DNA of 64,000 nucleotides, taken from the NCBI GenBank assembly GCA_963725085.1, contig CAVRXM010000001.1, positions 744,001 to 808,000 on the forward strand, written 5' to 3'. The DNA comes from VRUE01 sp963725085. GTDB taxonomy: Bacteria; Actinomycetota; Thermoleophilia; Solirubrobacterales; 70-9. Positions 53,174-61,940 of the stretch are shown here, one piece after another (the first letter of the stretch is position 1; every line of letters begins with the position of its first letter). The position numbers and the translations under genes are program-made. The notes beneath the pieces are model-generated. The model saw only the letters and a list, made by a program, of their open reading frames with translations, made no database searches and was not told the origin of the DNA.

Positions 53174-54178
53174 CTAGGAGACCTTCACGTTCACCGTACT
53201 TCCGGGCGGGAGCACCGCACCGGGCTTGGAGCTCTGCTTCCTGACCCTGGCCTTCTTGGACTGGTGGCCCCTCACCTTGCCCAGCTTGCAGTCCGCCGCC
53301 CTCACCTTCTTCCTGGCCGCCTTCACCTTCCTGCCCTTCAGCTTCGGGATGACGCAGGCGGTGTAGGTGAACTGATCCGCGGGGCTCGACGTTGTTGTGC
53401 CGGCGGCAGTGGTCGCCGCGATATCCACAGCGCCCGGCGCGCTGGACGGAGGGGAAACCGCGGTGATCTGGGTGTCGGAGTCGACCTTGAAGCTCGCCGC
53501 GGCAACGGTGCCGAACTTGACGGCGCTGGCTCCGCTGAAGTCATGACCGCTGATGGTGACGGGAGTGCCGCCGGAGATCGAGCCCTGAGACGCGCCGAGG
53601 GCGGCGATACCCGGTGGGGGTTGCACGTCGGCGTTGAAGAGGATCTCCAGCGGGTTGCCGGAGGCGGGAGCGGCCATCGCCCCTTCGGCCAACGCCGGAA
53701 CCCACTCTGAATAGGAGGAGCCAGGGGCGGTCGCCGTGGCCAGGTGCCTCCCTTCCTCGTAGTCGATGCCGATCAGATCACCGGCCTGGATCGGCAGAGC
53801 GGCGGGGAAGACCCGGGTGGTGGCGCCGTTCGCGCTCATCGGGGCGGTGCTGCCGGCTCCCCTGAACTGGCCGCCGCCGGAGGGTCGCAGGACCCGGAGC
53901 GTGAAGTCTCCGGTGTAGTTGCCCGCGATTCGCCAGCGCACGATCGTGCCCGAGATCGGCGAGGTCACATGCGTGCCGGGCTCCCCGAGGCCGGTATTCG
54001 CCCAGGTGCACTTCGGCGCGCCGCAGGTGAGGGTGCTGAAGAACGGACTCGTCAGCGGGCTGCCGACCGTCGCCGTTTCCGCCTCCGCGAAGCCGGCGGA
54101 GACCAGTGCCCAGACGGCCGCGAAAACCACCGACACGCCGATGCGTGCGGCCATCCGGTGCTTTGGTGACGTTCCCAC
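53174..54178 (-). CDS. Secreted protein with IPT/TIG domain and C-terminal PASTA domain
   Basis: The 334-residue protein has a signal peptide (GVSVVFAAVWALVSAGFAEA), an N-terminal beta-rich domain with a Cys pair (LTCGAPKCTW), an IPT/TIG domain near residues 190-270 (GSISGGTPVTISGHDFSGAS, VKFGTVAAASFKVDSDTQIT) and a single C-terminal PASTA domain (CVIPKLKGRKVKAARKKVRA, ending PPGSTVNVKVS). PASTA domains bind peptidoglycan stems or beta-lactams in other proteins, so wall association is likely. It is not fused to a kinase or PBP here. Confidence 0.85.
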   Translation of the reverse strand: MGTSPKHRMAARIGVSVVFAAVWALVSAGFAEAETATVGSPLTSPFFSTLTCGAPKCTWANTGLGEPGTHVTSPISGTIVRWRIAGNYTGDFTLRVLRPSGGGQFRGAGSTAPMSANGATTRVFPAALPIQAGDLIGIDYEEGRHLATATAPGSSYSEWVPALAEGAMAAPASGNPLEILFNADVQPPPGIAALGASQGSISGGTPVTISGHDFSGASAVKFGTVAAASFKVDSDTQITAVSPPSSAPGAVDIAATTAAGTTTSSPADQFTYTACVIPKLKGRKVKAARKKVRAADCKLGKVRGHQSKKARVRKQSSKPGAVLPPGSTVNVKVS

Positions 54179-54191
54179 GACTCGATCTACC

Positions 54192-55010
54192 CTAGGGCTG
54201 GGAGGCTGGGCTGTCCAGGCACGGCTGCCAGGGCCGGGCGAATAGGTCGTATGACTTGTGGATGGCGCTGAAACCGAGCGCGATCGCGGTCTCGCAGTAC
54301 TCGGCCGGCTGCTGTTCGTACTCGGTCTCGAAGACCGCCTTGCCGTGGCCGATGAAGGTTCGGTAGTAGCCGCATTCGTCGTACTGGAAGCATTGCTCGA
54401 CGATCGCGAAGTCGAAGGCGCCGACCAGCTCGCCGGCCTGGCGGCCGTCGTTCTTCAGCGCCACCGACATCCCGCGGCCGTGGACCTGGCGCGCGATCCA
54501 GCGGTTGAAACGCAGCTGCTGGCCCCGGGTGATCCTGAAGCCGGTGTGGTTTTCGGGTTCCCAGCCGGCGACGTTGTCGGGCTCGACGGCGTCGAAGCCC
54601 TTGCGGGCGCAGATGCTGAATCGCCGCTTCAGCGGCTTCTGGAACCGGTGGAAGTGGCCGATGTCGAGCCAGCGCTCGTCGGGGAATCCTTCGTAGCGGC
54701 GGCCGATGACTGACCTCGGGAACTCGCCGCGGTCGGGTCGGTAGCTCTCCCAGCTGCCGACGTCGAGATAGCAGATGACCCTGGCGCCCTCGCGGTGCAG
54801 GAGGGCGACGGTGCGCTGCGGCGTTTCGAAGCCGTCGACGTCGTAGACGCAGGCATGGATCGTCGTGTCGATCCTGCCCTGCAGCTGCCACTGCCAGGGC
54901 TGCGTCGTCGGCCCGGGATGCCAGCCCGAGCTGCCCGCACCGCCTCCGGGAGCGCAGCCGGTGAAGGTCGCCGCGGAGGACTCGCCCTGCGCTCCACCGG
55001 CCAGGGCCAA
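54192..55010 (-). CDS. Secreted GH114-like (endo-alpha-1,4-polygalactosaminidase family) glycosidase
   Basis: The 272-residue reading frame holds the barrel motifs of the family: the WQWQLQGRIDTTIHACVYDV start, VICYLDVGSWESYRPDR, the EPDNVAGWEPENHTGF region with the catalytic-type Asp, and GAFDFAIVEQCFQYDECG with Glu. These enzymes cut galactosaminogalactan-like polymers. TTG 55010 is the first standard start, but codons upstream (LRRRKHSLLGLGLLALAL) form a natural signal peptide. Translation probably begins near 55059-55061 (CTG) or by coupling to the overlapping methyltransferase stop at 55051. Confidence 0.82.
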   Translation of the reverse strand: MALAGGAQGESSAATFTGCAPGGGAGSSGWHPGPTTQPWQWQLQGRIDTTIHACVYDVDGFETPQRTVALLHREGARVICYLDVGSWESYRPDRGEFPRSVIGRRYEGFPDERWLDIGHFHRFQKPLKRRFSICARKGFDAVEPDNVAGWEPENHTGFRITRGQQLRFNRWIARQVHGRGMSVALKNDGRQAGELVGAFDFAIVEQCFQYDECGYYRTFIGHGKAVFETEYEQQPAEYCETAIALGFSAIHKSYDLFARPWQPCLDSPASQP

Positions 55011-55050
55011 GGCGAGTAGCCCGAGGCCGAGGAGGGAGTGCTTGCGGCGT

Positions 55051-55560
55051 CTAAGGCTCAGGCTTGACTCCGATCAGCAGCGCCATCTCGAGCCACTTCC
55101 AGTAACAGTCGACGTCGTCGAAGCCGGCTTCGCGCAGCCACCCGAGCTGGGTCTCGACGTCGACCAGGCGATCGGAGGGGTCCTCGCACTCGAGCGGCTC
55201 GTCAATCGCCGCGAAGAACGCCTCGTGCAGGCGCAGGGTCGGCGAGGCGACGTGCTCGAAGTTTGCAAAGACGCCGCCCGGCTCGAGCAGCTCGAACACC
55301 TCGCCGATGAGGCTGCGCTTGCGCTCGTCCTCGAGATGGTGGATCGCCATCGAGGAGACGACGACGGCGATCTCCGGGCGGTCGCGTCGCAGCAGCTCGA
55401 GCAGCCGGCCGTCGCCGGTCCCGAGGTCGAGGACACGACGGACCCCGATCGGCAGATGCTCGAGAAGAACCCCCTCGCCCTCGGCCCGGTGCGGGAATTC
55501 GTCGGCCCGGTCGAGATAGCGATTGACGCGCTCGGCGATCGTCCACTCCTCTGAGTGCAT
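55051..55560 (-). CDS. Short SAM-dependent methyltransferase with an apparent internal deletion
   Basis: The 169-residue protein starts MHSEEWTIAERVNRYLDRAD and has motif I VLDLGTGDGRLLELL, then jumps within a few residues to VVVSSMAIHHLEDERKRSLI and on to ETQLGWLREAGFDDVDCYWK. The stretch usually between them (strands 2-3, with the adenosine-binding acidic residue and motif II, about 45 residues) is missing. The class I fold would be incomplete, so activity is doubtful. It diverges from the F420 oxidoreductase gene, with 24 bp between starts. Confidence 0.75.
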   Translation of the reverse strand: MHSEEWTIAERVNRYLDRADEFPHRAEGEGVLLEHLPIGVRRVLDLGTGDGRLLELLRRDRPEIAVVVSSMAIHHLEDERKRSLIGEVFELLEPGGVFANFEHVASPTLRLHEAFFAAIDEPLECEDPSDRLVDVETQLGWLREAGFDDVDCYWKWLEMALLIGVKPEP

Positions 55561-55584
55561 GGGGTCGATTATGGTCGCGCCAGC

Positions 55585-56514
55585 GTGCCTCTCCAACTGG
55601 CAGCCCACCTGCCCCTGATCCGATTTGACGATTCCCCGGTCACCGTAGACCGGATCCTCGAGACGGTCGACGCATCCGCCCGCCTGGGCTTCTGGGGCGT
55701 CTCGGCCAACGACCATGTGATCTTCTCCCGGCCCTGGGTCGACGGGCCGACCGCGCTGGCGCTGGCGATCCCGCGCTCCGGGCAGCTTCGGCTCTGCACG
55801 ACGATCGCCCTGCCGACGATCAGGGGCCCGCTGCCGCTGGCAAAGACCCTGATCTCACTCGACGCCCTTGCCGGCGGCCGCCTCATCGCCGGCCTCGGCC
55901 CGGGCTCCTCGTCCAGCGACTACACAGCGGTCGGCCTCCCCTTCGAGGAGCGCTGGGAGCGGTTCGACGAGGCAGTCGAGGTCATGCGTGGGCTGTTCCG
56001 CGGCGATGACCCACCAGACGGCCTGCACTACACAACCTCGTCGGTCACGGCAGAGCTGCAGCCGCGGCCCGAGGCCCCGATCCCGATCTGGATCGGAAGC
56101 TGGGGCTCGAAGGCGGGGCTGCGTCGTGTGGCCCGCCTCGCCGATGGCTGGCTCGCCTCCGGTTACAACACGACCCCGGAGGAGTTCGGGTCTGCGCGGG
56201 CGAGGTTGGATCAGGAGCTTGAGAGACGGGGACGGTCGGCGGGCCTCCCGAACGCGCTGGCGACGATGTGGACATGGATCACCGAGGATCGCTCCGAGGC
56301 AGAGCGGATCCTTGCCGACGTCCTCGGCCCGGCCGTCAGGCGGGATTCTGACTACCTGCGGCCGCGGGTCTGCGTGGGCTCGGTCGGGCATTGCCTCGAT
56401 CTGCTCTCCCGCTATGCCGACGCCGGCCTCGAGCGGGTGTTCCTCTGGCCGCTGGGCGATGAGCCGAGGCAGCTCGAGCTCGTGGCGGAGCGGCTGATGC
56501 CGGACCTCGCCTAG
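55585..56514 (+). CDS. LLM-class F420-dependent oxidoreductase
   Basis: GTG 55585 gives 309 residues starting VPLQLAAHLPLIRF. Luciferase-like barrel features: ASARLGFWGVSANDHVIFSR, LPTIRGPLPLAKTLISLDAL, GRLIAGLGPGSSSSDYTAVG, RWERFDEAVEVMRGLF, PIPIWIGSWGSKAGLRRVAR, LADGWLASGYNTTPEEF. All are typical of F420- or FMN-dependent members. An earlier ATG (55555) would overlap the divergent gene's start and is less likely. It is followed after 12 bp by the acyltransferase gene and may form an operon with it. Confidence 0.87.
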   Translation: MPLQLAAHLPLIRFDDSPVTVDRILETVDASARLGFWGVSANDHVIFSRPWVDGPTALALAIPRSGQLRLCTTIALPTIRGPLPLAKTLISLDALAGGRLIAGLGPGSSSSDYTAVGLPFEERWERFDEAVEVMRGLFRGDDPPDGLHYTTSSVTAELQPRPEAPIPIWIGSWGSKAGLRRVARLADGWLASGYNTTPEEFGSARARLDQELERRGRSAGLPNALATMWTWITEDRSEAERILADVLGPAVRRDSDYLRPRVCVGSVGHCLDLLSRYADAGLERVFLWPLGDEPRQLELVAERLMPDLA

Positions 56515-56526
56515 GCTGAGGGTTCT

Positions 56527-57141
56527 TTGGCGGAGCCACTCCACATCGCCGGCACCGGGTCCTACGCGGCCGAGATCGCCGGCTGGGCCGCGGATGCCGG
56601 GATTGAGATGGAGGGTCTTGTCGAGCTCGAGGACCCCGACCGGGTCGGCACTGTGATCCACGGCCTCCCGGTCGTCCCCCTCGACCCACCACCCGCTGAT
56701 GGGTGGGCCGTCCTCGGTCGCGCCGGCGACCGCCGCCGTATCTGGGAGCCGCTCGCCGCCGCCGGCTGGTCGCCCGCGGGGATGGTCCACCCGACCGCTC
56801 AGATCGCCGCCACGGCCGAGGTTGCGCCGAGCGCGACGATCGGCCCGATGGCGGTGGTCGGAGCCGAGAGTGCTGTCGGCGAGCAGGCGATCCTCTCGCG
56901 CGGGGCGCTCGTCGGCCACCACGTCCGGATCGGGGACTTCGCCACCCTCAACCCCGGGAGCAACGTCGGCGGCAGCGCCGAGATCGGGGCCGGCGCCTAT
57001 CTCGGCATGGGCGCTGTCGTCGTCAACAACACGGTGGTCGGTGCCGGCGCCACGGTTGCCGCCGGTGCCGTGGCGGTCCGCGACGTCGCCCCCGCGGCTC
57101 GGGTTCAGGGCGTGCCGGCTGCCCTCTACAGCGGCGGATGA
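56527..57141 (+). CDS. NeuD/PglD-like sugar O- or N-acyltransferase (left-handed beta-helix)
   Basis: The 204-residue protein begins with a Rossmann-like half (LHIAGTGSYAAEIAGWAADA) and ends in hexapeptide repeats: VHPTAQIAATAEVAPSATIG, ILSRGALVGHHVRIGDFATL, NPGSNVGGSAEIGAGAYLGM, GAVVVNNTVVGAGATVAAGA. The catalytic His of this family lies in the VGHHVRIGD loop. It would acetylate a nucleotide-sugar amine or hydroxyl. The start is TTG 56527. The stop overlaps the next ATG (ATGA), so it is coupled to the GT2 gene. Confidence 0.85.
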   Translation: MAEPLHIAGTGSYAAEIAGWAADAGIEMEGLVELEDPDRVGTVIHGLPVVPLDPPPADGWAVLGRAGDRRRIWEPLAAAGWSPAGMVHPTAQIAATAEVAPSATIGPMAVVGAESAVGEQAILSRGALVGHHVRIGDFATLNPGSNVGGSAEIGAGAYLGMGAVVVNNTVVGAGATVAAGAVAVRDVAPAARVQGVPAALYSGG

Positions 57142-58124
57142 GCGCGGGCGGGCAACCCGGGGGGCTGGGCCGGATCCGACCCGCGCTCGGGCGACGGGCC
57201 CGGGGCCCCTATGCCGCGATCGAACGCATCGAACGGCGGCTCGATGCCCTTGCGACCGACATCGGGCGGCTGCACACCGAGGTCCGCGGCGTGGTGGAGG
57301 CGGCCGAAGGCGCCGAGCATCGGGCGGAGCAGCGGAACGACGATCTCCGGATGGCGCTGCGGGCGCTCGCCGCCGATGAGCCGGCCAACCGCCGGCGAAT
57401 CGCCGAGCTGAGGGCCGGGGAGGACTACGACCTGCCCTGGGACGAGCCGGACCCGCTTGTCTCGGTCACGGTCGCGACCGTCGGGCGGCTCGAGCTGACC
57501 TCGCGCTCGCTGCCCTCGATCCTCGCCCAGACCCACGCGAACCTCGAGGTGATAATCGCCGCCGACGGAGCGCCTCCGGAGACCGAGGCGGCGGTTGCCG
57601 AGCTCGGTGATCCCCGTGTCCGCTACCTCGACCTCGGGCCGCGCCAGCGCCGGATCGACGATCCGGGCCGGCTCTGGCTGGTCGGCGCGACCCGGGCCCG
57701 CAACGCGACCCTCGCTGTCGCAGGGGGCCGCTGGATCGTCGAGTTCGACGACGACGACGGGCTGCGGCCGGGCTGCGTCGAGGCTCTGCTCGAGCTCGCC
57801 CGCGAGACCCGGGCCGAGGCGGTCTACGGGCAGGTTCGCCAGCACGCCGGCGGCGTTCCGGCCGATTTCTGCGAGTTCCCGCCGCGCCTCGGCCACTTCT
57901 CCTGGGCGGCGGGGATGTACCACGCCGGCCTCCGCTTCCTCGGCCGCCAGGAGCTCGCCGCGGACCTCGGGCTGCCCGGCGATTGGTGGCTCGCCGAGCG
58001 GATGCTGCGAGCGGGGGTCAGCTTTGCGATGCGCGACGACGTGCTCTGCGACGCCTATGCGTCGGGACGGGAGCAGACCGCGCGCGAGGAGGGGCGCATT
58101 CCCTGGTCGAACCCCGGCGGGTGA
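57138..58124 (+). CDS. Family 2 glycosyltransferase
   Basis: The 328-residue protein has an N-terminal coiled-coil-like stretch (IERIERRLDALATDIGRLHT) before a GT-A fold: VSVTVATVGRLELTSRSLPS, ILAQTHANLEVIIAADG, RWIVEFDDDDGLRPGCVEAL (DXD-like acidic cluster) and LGLPGDWWLAERMLRAGVSF (acceptor loop with Asp). No membrane helix, so it works on a cytoplasmic acceptor. Coupled to the NeuD-like gene, it may build a modified sugar on a glycan or cell-surface polymer. Confidence 0.86.
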   Translation: MSAGGQPGGLGRIRPALGRRARGPYAAIERIERRLDALATDIGRLHTEVRGVVEAAEGAEHRAEQRNDDLRMALRALAADEPANRRRIAELRAGEDYDLPWDEPDPLVSVTVATVGRLELTSRSLPSILAQTHANLEVIIAADGAPPETEAAVAELGDPRVRYLDLGPRQRRIDDPGRLWLVGATRARNATLAVAGGRWIVEFDDDDGLRPGCVEALLELARETRAEAVYGQVRQHAGGVPADFCEFPPRLGHFSWAAGMYHAGLRFLGRQELAADLGLPGDWWLAERMLRAGVSFAMRDDVLCDAYASGREQTAREEGRIPWSNPGG

Positions 58125-58132
58125 TCGCGGCC

Positions 58133-58855
58133 CTACTGGAGGGCGAAGACGACGCGGACGGTCGCGGTGACCGTCGAGCCTCCGGGCTTGGTCGGCGGCG
58201 CCACCTCGGCCGCAACGTGCTTCCCGGGCGCTGTGGCAGCCGGGGGTTCGGCGGCCACGTTCGAGCTTTCTTCGATCGTGATCGCCGGGCCGAGCACGGC
58301 GCCCGCCCTGGTCGCGAGCGCCGCGGCCTTCTGGTGGGCGATGTCGAAGGCGCGCAGCAGGGTGTTCTCATACGCCGCCTCCGGGTCGCTCGGGTAGAAG
58401 CGCGGCCCCCGGGTGCCGGTCGCCCCGGCGGCGATCGCGGCGCTGATCAATTCCCCCGCCCTGTCGGGCTGTGCGAGGGCGACGGAGATCCCCTCGCTCG
58501 CGCGGAAGAGCCGCCGTTCATGACGGGTGATCTCACGCACCGAGATGTCCCCGGTCGTGATCGCCCCGGTGCCGACGCCGGGAATCGCCTGGACGGCGGC
58601 GATCACCTTGCGCAGGCCGGTCGCGGTCGCCCGCAGGGCCGCCTGGCGGGTGCGACGTTCCTTCGCGACCGAGAGTCCGATCCTGGCAGCGTCGTTCGGG
58701 ACTTCCTGGGTCGCGGTTCCGACCACGGTGATCGTCCGATCCTGGGAGATCGCGGCGGCCGGCAGGAACAAGCCGAGTGCGAGGACCGCTACAACGACCG
58801 CACCGGCTCGGCCGAAGTTCCCGGCTCGGAATCGGACTGGTCTCCCCGGCGGCAT
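58133..58855 (-). CDS. SIMPL (DUF541) domain exported protein
   Basis: The 240-residue protein (start ATG 58855; 58876 possible) has a basic N-terminus and signal helix (AGAVVVAVLALGLFLPAAAI), then the SIMPL domain: RTITVVGTATQEVPNDAARI, GLSVAKERRTRQAALRATAT, GAITTGDISVREITRH and AYENTLLRAFDIAHQKAAAL. Bacterial members form periplasmic rings or channels of unclear role. It ends TVRVVFALQ. It converges with the GT2 gene at an 8-bp gap. Confidence 0.87.
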   Translation of the reverse strand: MPPGRPVRFRAGNFGRAGAVVVAVLALGLFLPAAAISQDRTITVVGTATQEVPNDAARIGLSVAKERRTRQAALRATATGLRKVIAAVQAIPGVGTGAITTGDISVREITRHERRLFRASEGISVALAQPDRAGELISAAIAAGATGTRGPRFYPSDPEAAYENTLLRAFDIAHQKAAALATRAGAVLGPAITIEESSNVAAEPPAATAPGKHVAAEVAPPTKPGGSTVTATVRVVFALQ

Positions 58856-58939
58856 GGGATCGATGATCGCAACCATGCCTGACGCTCCCCGGCCTGAGCA
58901 TCCGCGAAACACGGCGTCGAATGATGTAATGGTCGACGA

Positions 58940-60208
58940 GTGAGCGAGAGGGACCTATCGGTCGTTGTCTTCGGCGCCAGCGGCATCACCGGCCGCGGGG
59001 TCGCCTCCTACCTGTCGAGCAGGGCGGCCGACTCCGACCTTCGCTGGGCGGTCGCCGGCCGCGATGCCGCCAAGGTCCAGCGGGTCCTGGCCGAGGTCGG
59101 GTGCACGCCGCCGGAGTCGCTCGTCGCCGACGTCGGCGACCCGGCCTCGCTGGCCGCGATGGCCTCGCGGACCCGCGTCGTCCTCGACCTCGTCGGCCCC
59201 TACACGCTCCACGGCACCCCGGTGATCGAAGCCTGCATCGAGAACGGCGCCCACTACATGGACCTGACCGGCGAGATCCCGTTCGTGCGGCGGACGATCG
59301 ACGCCTTCCACCGGCGCGCCGAGGAGGCCGGGGTCAAGATCGTCCAAATCAGCGGATTCGAGGCGCTGCCGCCGGACCTCGCGGTCCTGCTCGCCGCCGA
59401 GACCGGGCGCGAGCGTTGGGGCGAGGATCTCGCGGAAGCGGACGCAGTCGTCACCACTCGACAGCCCGCCGGCCGGATCGGCGCCGGCGACATCATCTCG
59501 GGCGGGACCCTGCAGAGCCTGGCAGAGGCGCTCGGGGGCGAGGGCGCCGCCCATGTGGCCGACCCGGCGGCACTGATCCCCGATGCCGAGCTCGCCGCCG
59601 AGGTCCGGCGCACCAGCCCGATCTCGCTCGCCCCTCGCGCCAGCGCCCGCGGCGATGCGATCGCGCCGATGTCGCCGGCAGCCTTCATCAACCCAGCGGT
59701 GATCCAGCGCACCGCCTATCTGACCGCCGTCGACGCCGGCAGGCGGCCGGCGCCGTTCCGCTATCGCGAGGGGATGGCGATCCCGGGCGGTGCCGCGACC
59801 CTCCCCCTCCGCTACGCCGCCGCCGGTGCGCTCGGCGGCGTCCAGGGGACCTTCGTCCTCCTCTCGCGAGCTCAGCCCGGGGTCCGCGAGCGGGCCGCCT
59901 CGCTGATGCGGCGGCTGTTCCCGTCTTCGGGGTTCGGCCCGACCGGCGGCCGCCTCGACGATTGGTCCTGGCAGTTCGGCGTCGACGCCCGGACGACCGG
60001 AGGCCACTATGTCCGCGTCGACCTCGACGCCGACGGCCACCCGGGCTACCTGACGACGGCGAGGATGCTGGGCGAGGCTGGACTGCTGCTGTCCGAGAAC
60101 GGGTCGACACCTGAGCGCGGCGGCTGCCTGACCCCCGCCACGGCGCTCGGCACCGGCGTCCTCGAACGGTTCAAACTGGCGGGGATGCGCTTCTCCGTGG
60201 CCTCATAG
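58940..60208 (+). CDS. Saccharopine-dehydrogenase-like NAD(P) reductase (trans-acting enoyl reductase type)
   Basis: The 422-residue protein begins DLSVVVFGASGITGRGVASY (nucleotide loop) and has the catalytic and substrate regions of the mycobacterial-type trans-acting enoyl reductase family: VLDLVGPYTLHGTPVIEACI, GAHYMDLTGEIPFVRRTIDA, ISGFEALPPDLAV. In mycobacteria such proteins act with polyketide synthases, but no such gene is seen here, so the substrate is open. Start GTG 58940. Confidence 0.83.
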   Translation: MSERDLSVVVFGASGITGRGVASYLSSRAADSDLRWAVAGRDAAKVQRVLAEVGCTPPESLVADVGDPASLAAMASRTRVVLDLVGPYTLHGTPVIEACIENGAHYMDLTGEIPFVRRTIDAFHRRAEEAGVKIVQISGFEALPPDLAVLLAAETGRERWGEDLAEADAVVTTRQPAGRIGAGDIISGGTLQSLAEALGGEGAAHVADPAALIPDAELAAEVRRTSPISLAPRASARGDAIAPMSPAAFINPAVIQRTAYLTAVDAGRRPAPFRYREGMAIPGGAATLPLRYAAAGALGGVQGTFVLLSRAQPGVRERAASLMRRLFPSSGFGPTGGRLDDWSWQFGVDARTTGGHYVRVDLDADGHPGYLTTARMLGEAGLLLSENGSTPERGGCLTPATALGTGVLERFKLAGMRFSVAS

Positions 60209-60226
60209 GTGTTTGGAGGGAGAGGG

Positions 60227-60997
60227 ATGAAGAGGAAGACCAAGATCTTGATCGGCGCCGCGGTGCTGACCCTCCTGCTCGGGGCGGGCACGGCCGAGGC
60301 CCTGAAGATCCGGGCCGGCAACCTGCTCGTCATCGGTGAAGGCGGCTTCCGGCCGACCAAGCTCCCCAAGCACCACAACGCCCCGATCACCATCTACGGC
60401 GGCGGCCATATCGAAACCGTCTCGGGCGACCCGCCGCCGATCATCGACACGATCACCTTCGAATTCGACCGCCACGGCGCGGTCGACACCACCGGCCTGC
60501 CGGTCTGCACCGCCGGGAAGCTCGAGGCGACCACCGTCGCCGGCGCCCGCCACATGTGCCCGGGAGCGATCGTCGGCAAGGGCTCCGGCAGCGCCCTGGT
60601 GACCTTCCCCGAACAGGCGCCGTTCAAAGTCTCCTCGCCGATCACCGTCTTCAACGGGCCGCGCAAGAACGGCAACCCGACGGTCTTCGCCCACGCCTAC
60701 ACCACCGTCCCGGTCCCGACCACCTTCGTCGTCCCGGTCGTGATCGAAAAAATCAGCAAAGGCGTCTACGGATACCGGACAGAAGCGAAGATCCCGAGGA
60801 TCGCCAACGGCTACGGGATCCCGATCTCCGGCAACCTGACGATCGGCAAACGCTGGACCTTCAAGGGCCGGCGCCACAGCTTCGTCAACGCGCGCTGCGA
60901 AACCGGCCGGCTCCAGGCACGGGGCCTGTTCACCTTCAAGGACGGGATCGTCCTGCGGGGGACGTTCTTCAAACCCTGCCAGGTAAGCGGCGACTGA
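60227..60997 (+). CDS. Secreted beta-rich protein of unknown function
   Basis: ATG 60227 with GGAGGGAGAGGG upstream gives 256 residues: a signal peptide (ILIGAAVLTLLLGAGTAEAL), then beta-rich segments such as ITFEFDRHGAVDTTGLPVC and ARHMCPGAIVGKGSGSALVT, with four Cys that could form two disulfides. Its codons use GAA for Glu more than the neighbouring enzymes, as in the giant surface genes. No catalytic motif seen. It also resembles the module style of the B proteins at 24210 and 32451 (a Cys followed by P-G-A-I-V-G-K-G), a weak hint of shared ancestry. Confidence 0.75.
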   Translation: MKRKTKILIGAAVLTLLLGAGTAEALKIRAGNLLVIGEGGFRPTKLPKHHNAPITIYGGGHIETVSGDPPPIIDTITFEFDRHGAVDTTGLPVCTAGKLEATTVAGARHMCPGAIVGKGSGSALVTFPEQAPFKVSSPITVFNGPRKNGNPTVFAHAYTTVPVPTTFVVPVVIEKISKGVYGYRTEAKIPRIANGYGIPISGNLTIGKRWTFKGRRHSFVNARCETGRLQARGLFTFKDGIVLRGTFFKPCQVSGD

Positions 60998-61036
60998 CTT
61001 CGGGGGAGGGGGGATGCACGCTTGCTCGCTCCGCGC

Positions 61037-61927
61037 TCACGAGGCGCCGGCGTGAAGCTCCGGTGTCCTGGTGCCGCCCCGCTGCTGCTCGGTGCGGTCG
61101 ACGAGGTCGAAGAAGTAGTCGTTGCGGCCGCGGCGGACCGGCCGCGGGAAGAGGCGCCGTGCCCGGCGGTGGGCGGCGGCGCCTGCCCTGAAGGTCGTCT
61201 CGTGGGCGGGGGACCAGCGGATCCCGAAGATCTCCCGGACCCGCGGCGGCAGGGTCCCTTTGATCAGGTGGTTCTGGGCGGCGAGGTTGCCGCGGGCGAG
61301 GAGGGGGACGGGCTGCTCGAAGGCGCAGAGCGGCGCCATCTCGAGCGCGTGCGGGGTCGCCTGCATCTCCGGTGAGGCGAGCTTGGCGTCGAACCACTCG
61401 CTGAACTCGACGTGGCTCACCGGCATCTCGCTGGGCCTGAGGCCGAACAGCTCGCCGAAGCGAATGTAGTCCTGCCAGAGGTCCTCGCGCTCCTCGCCCG
61501 AGAGCGGGCGGACCATCGTTTCGTAGAGCGCGCGGCCGGAGTCGGCGATGACGGCGAGGGTCCAGAGCATCAGGTCGGGGTCGTAGGCCGAGTAGGGGGT
61601 TCCGGCGGGGTGGGTGCCGGCCCCCTCCGGCAGGGTGCCGCGGATGGTCTCGTGCATGCGATGGACCTTGGCGAGCTCCTCGTCGGCCTCGGCCCTGGTG
61701 CCGAGGAGGATCGTCTCCTGGATCTTCGCGGTCCGCGCCAGTCGCTTGAACGGGCGGTTGCTCGAAGTCGTGCTGAGCATCGTCCCGGTGTAGGTGAGCG
61801 GTTCCAGCGCGCCGATCAGTAGCGCCCGCTGCCCGTAGAGGAGGCCGACGGCCCGATCGCCGTGGACGCGACGCGCGACCGAGCGGCCCGGCGGAAAGTA
61901 ATAGGCCTCGGCTCCGGCCTCGCTCAT
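61037..61927 (-). CDS. DUF2236 (oxygenase MpaB-like / latex-clearing-protein-like) protein
   Basis: The 296-residue protein (start ATG 61927) contains GDRAVGLLYGQRALLIGALE, RTAKIQETILLGTRAEADEE with KVHRMHETIRGTLPEG (conserved His pair of the family), YDPDLMLWTLAVIADSGRAL and FGLRPSEMPVSHVEFSEWF. In characterised relatives a heme b is bound and the protein oxidises polymer or lipid-like substrates. The C-terminus is basic. It lies 13 bp downstream of the ftsH stop, on the same strand. Confidence 0.85.
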   Translation of the reverse strand: MSEAGAEAYYFPPGRSVARRVHGDRAVGLLYGQRALLIGALEPLTYTGTMLSTTSSNRPFKRLARTAKIQETILLGTRAEADEELAKVHRMHETIRGTLPEGAGTHPAGTPYSAYDPDLMLWTLAVIADSGRALYETMVRPLSGEEREDLWQDYIRFGELFGLRPSEMPVSHVEFSEWFDAKLASPEMQATPHALEMAPLCAFEQPVPLLARGNLAAQNHLIKGTLPPRVREIFGIRWSPAHETTFRAGAAAHRRARRLFPRPVRRGRNDYFFDLVDRTEQQRGGTRTPELHAGAS

Positions 61928-61940
61928 CTCGATCGTGATG

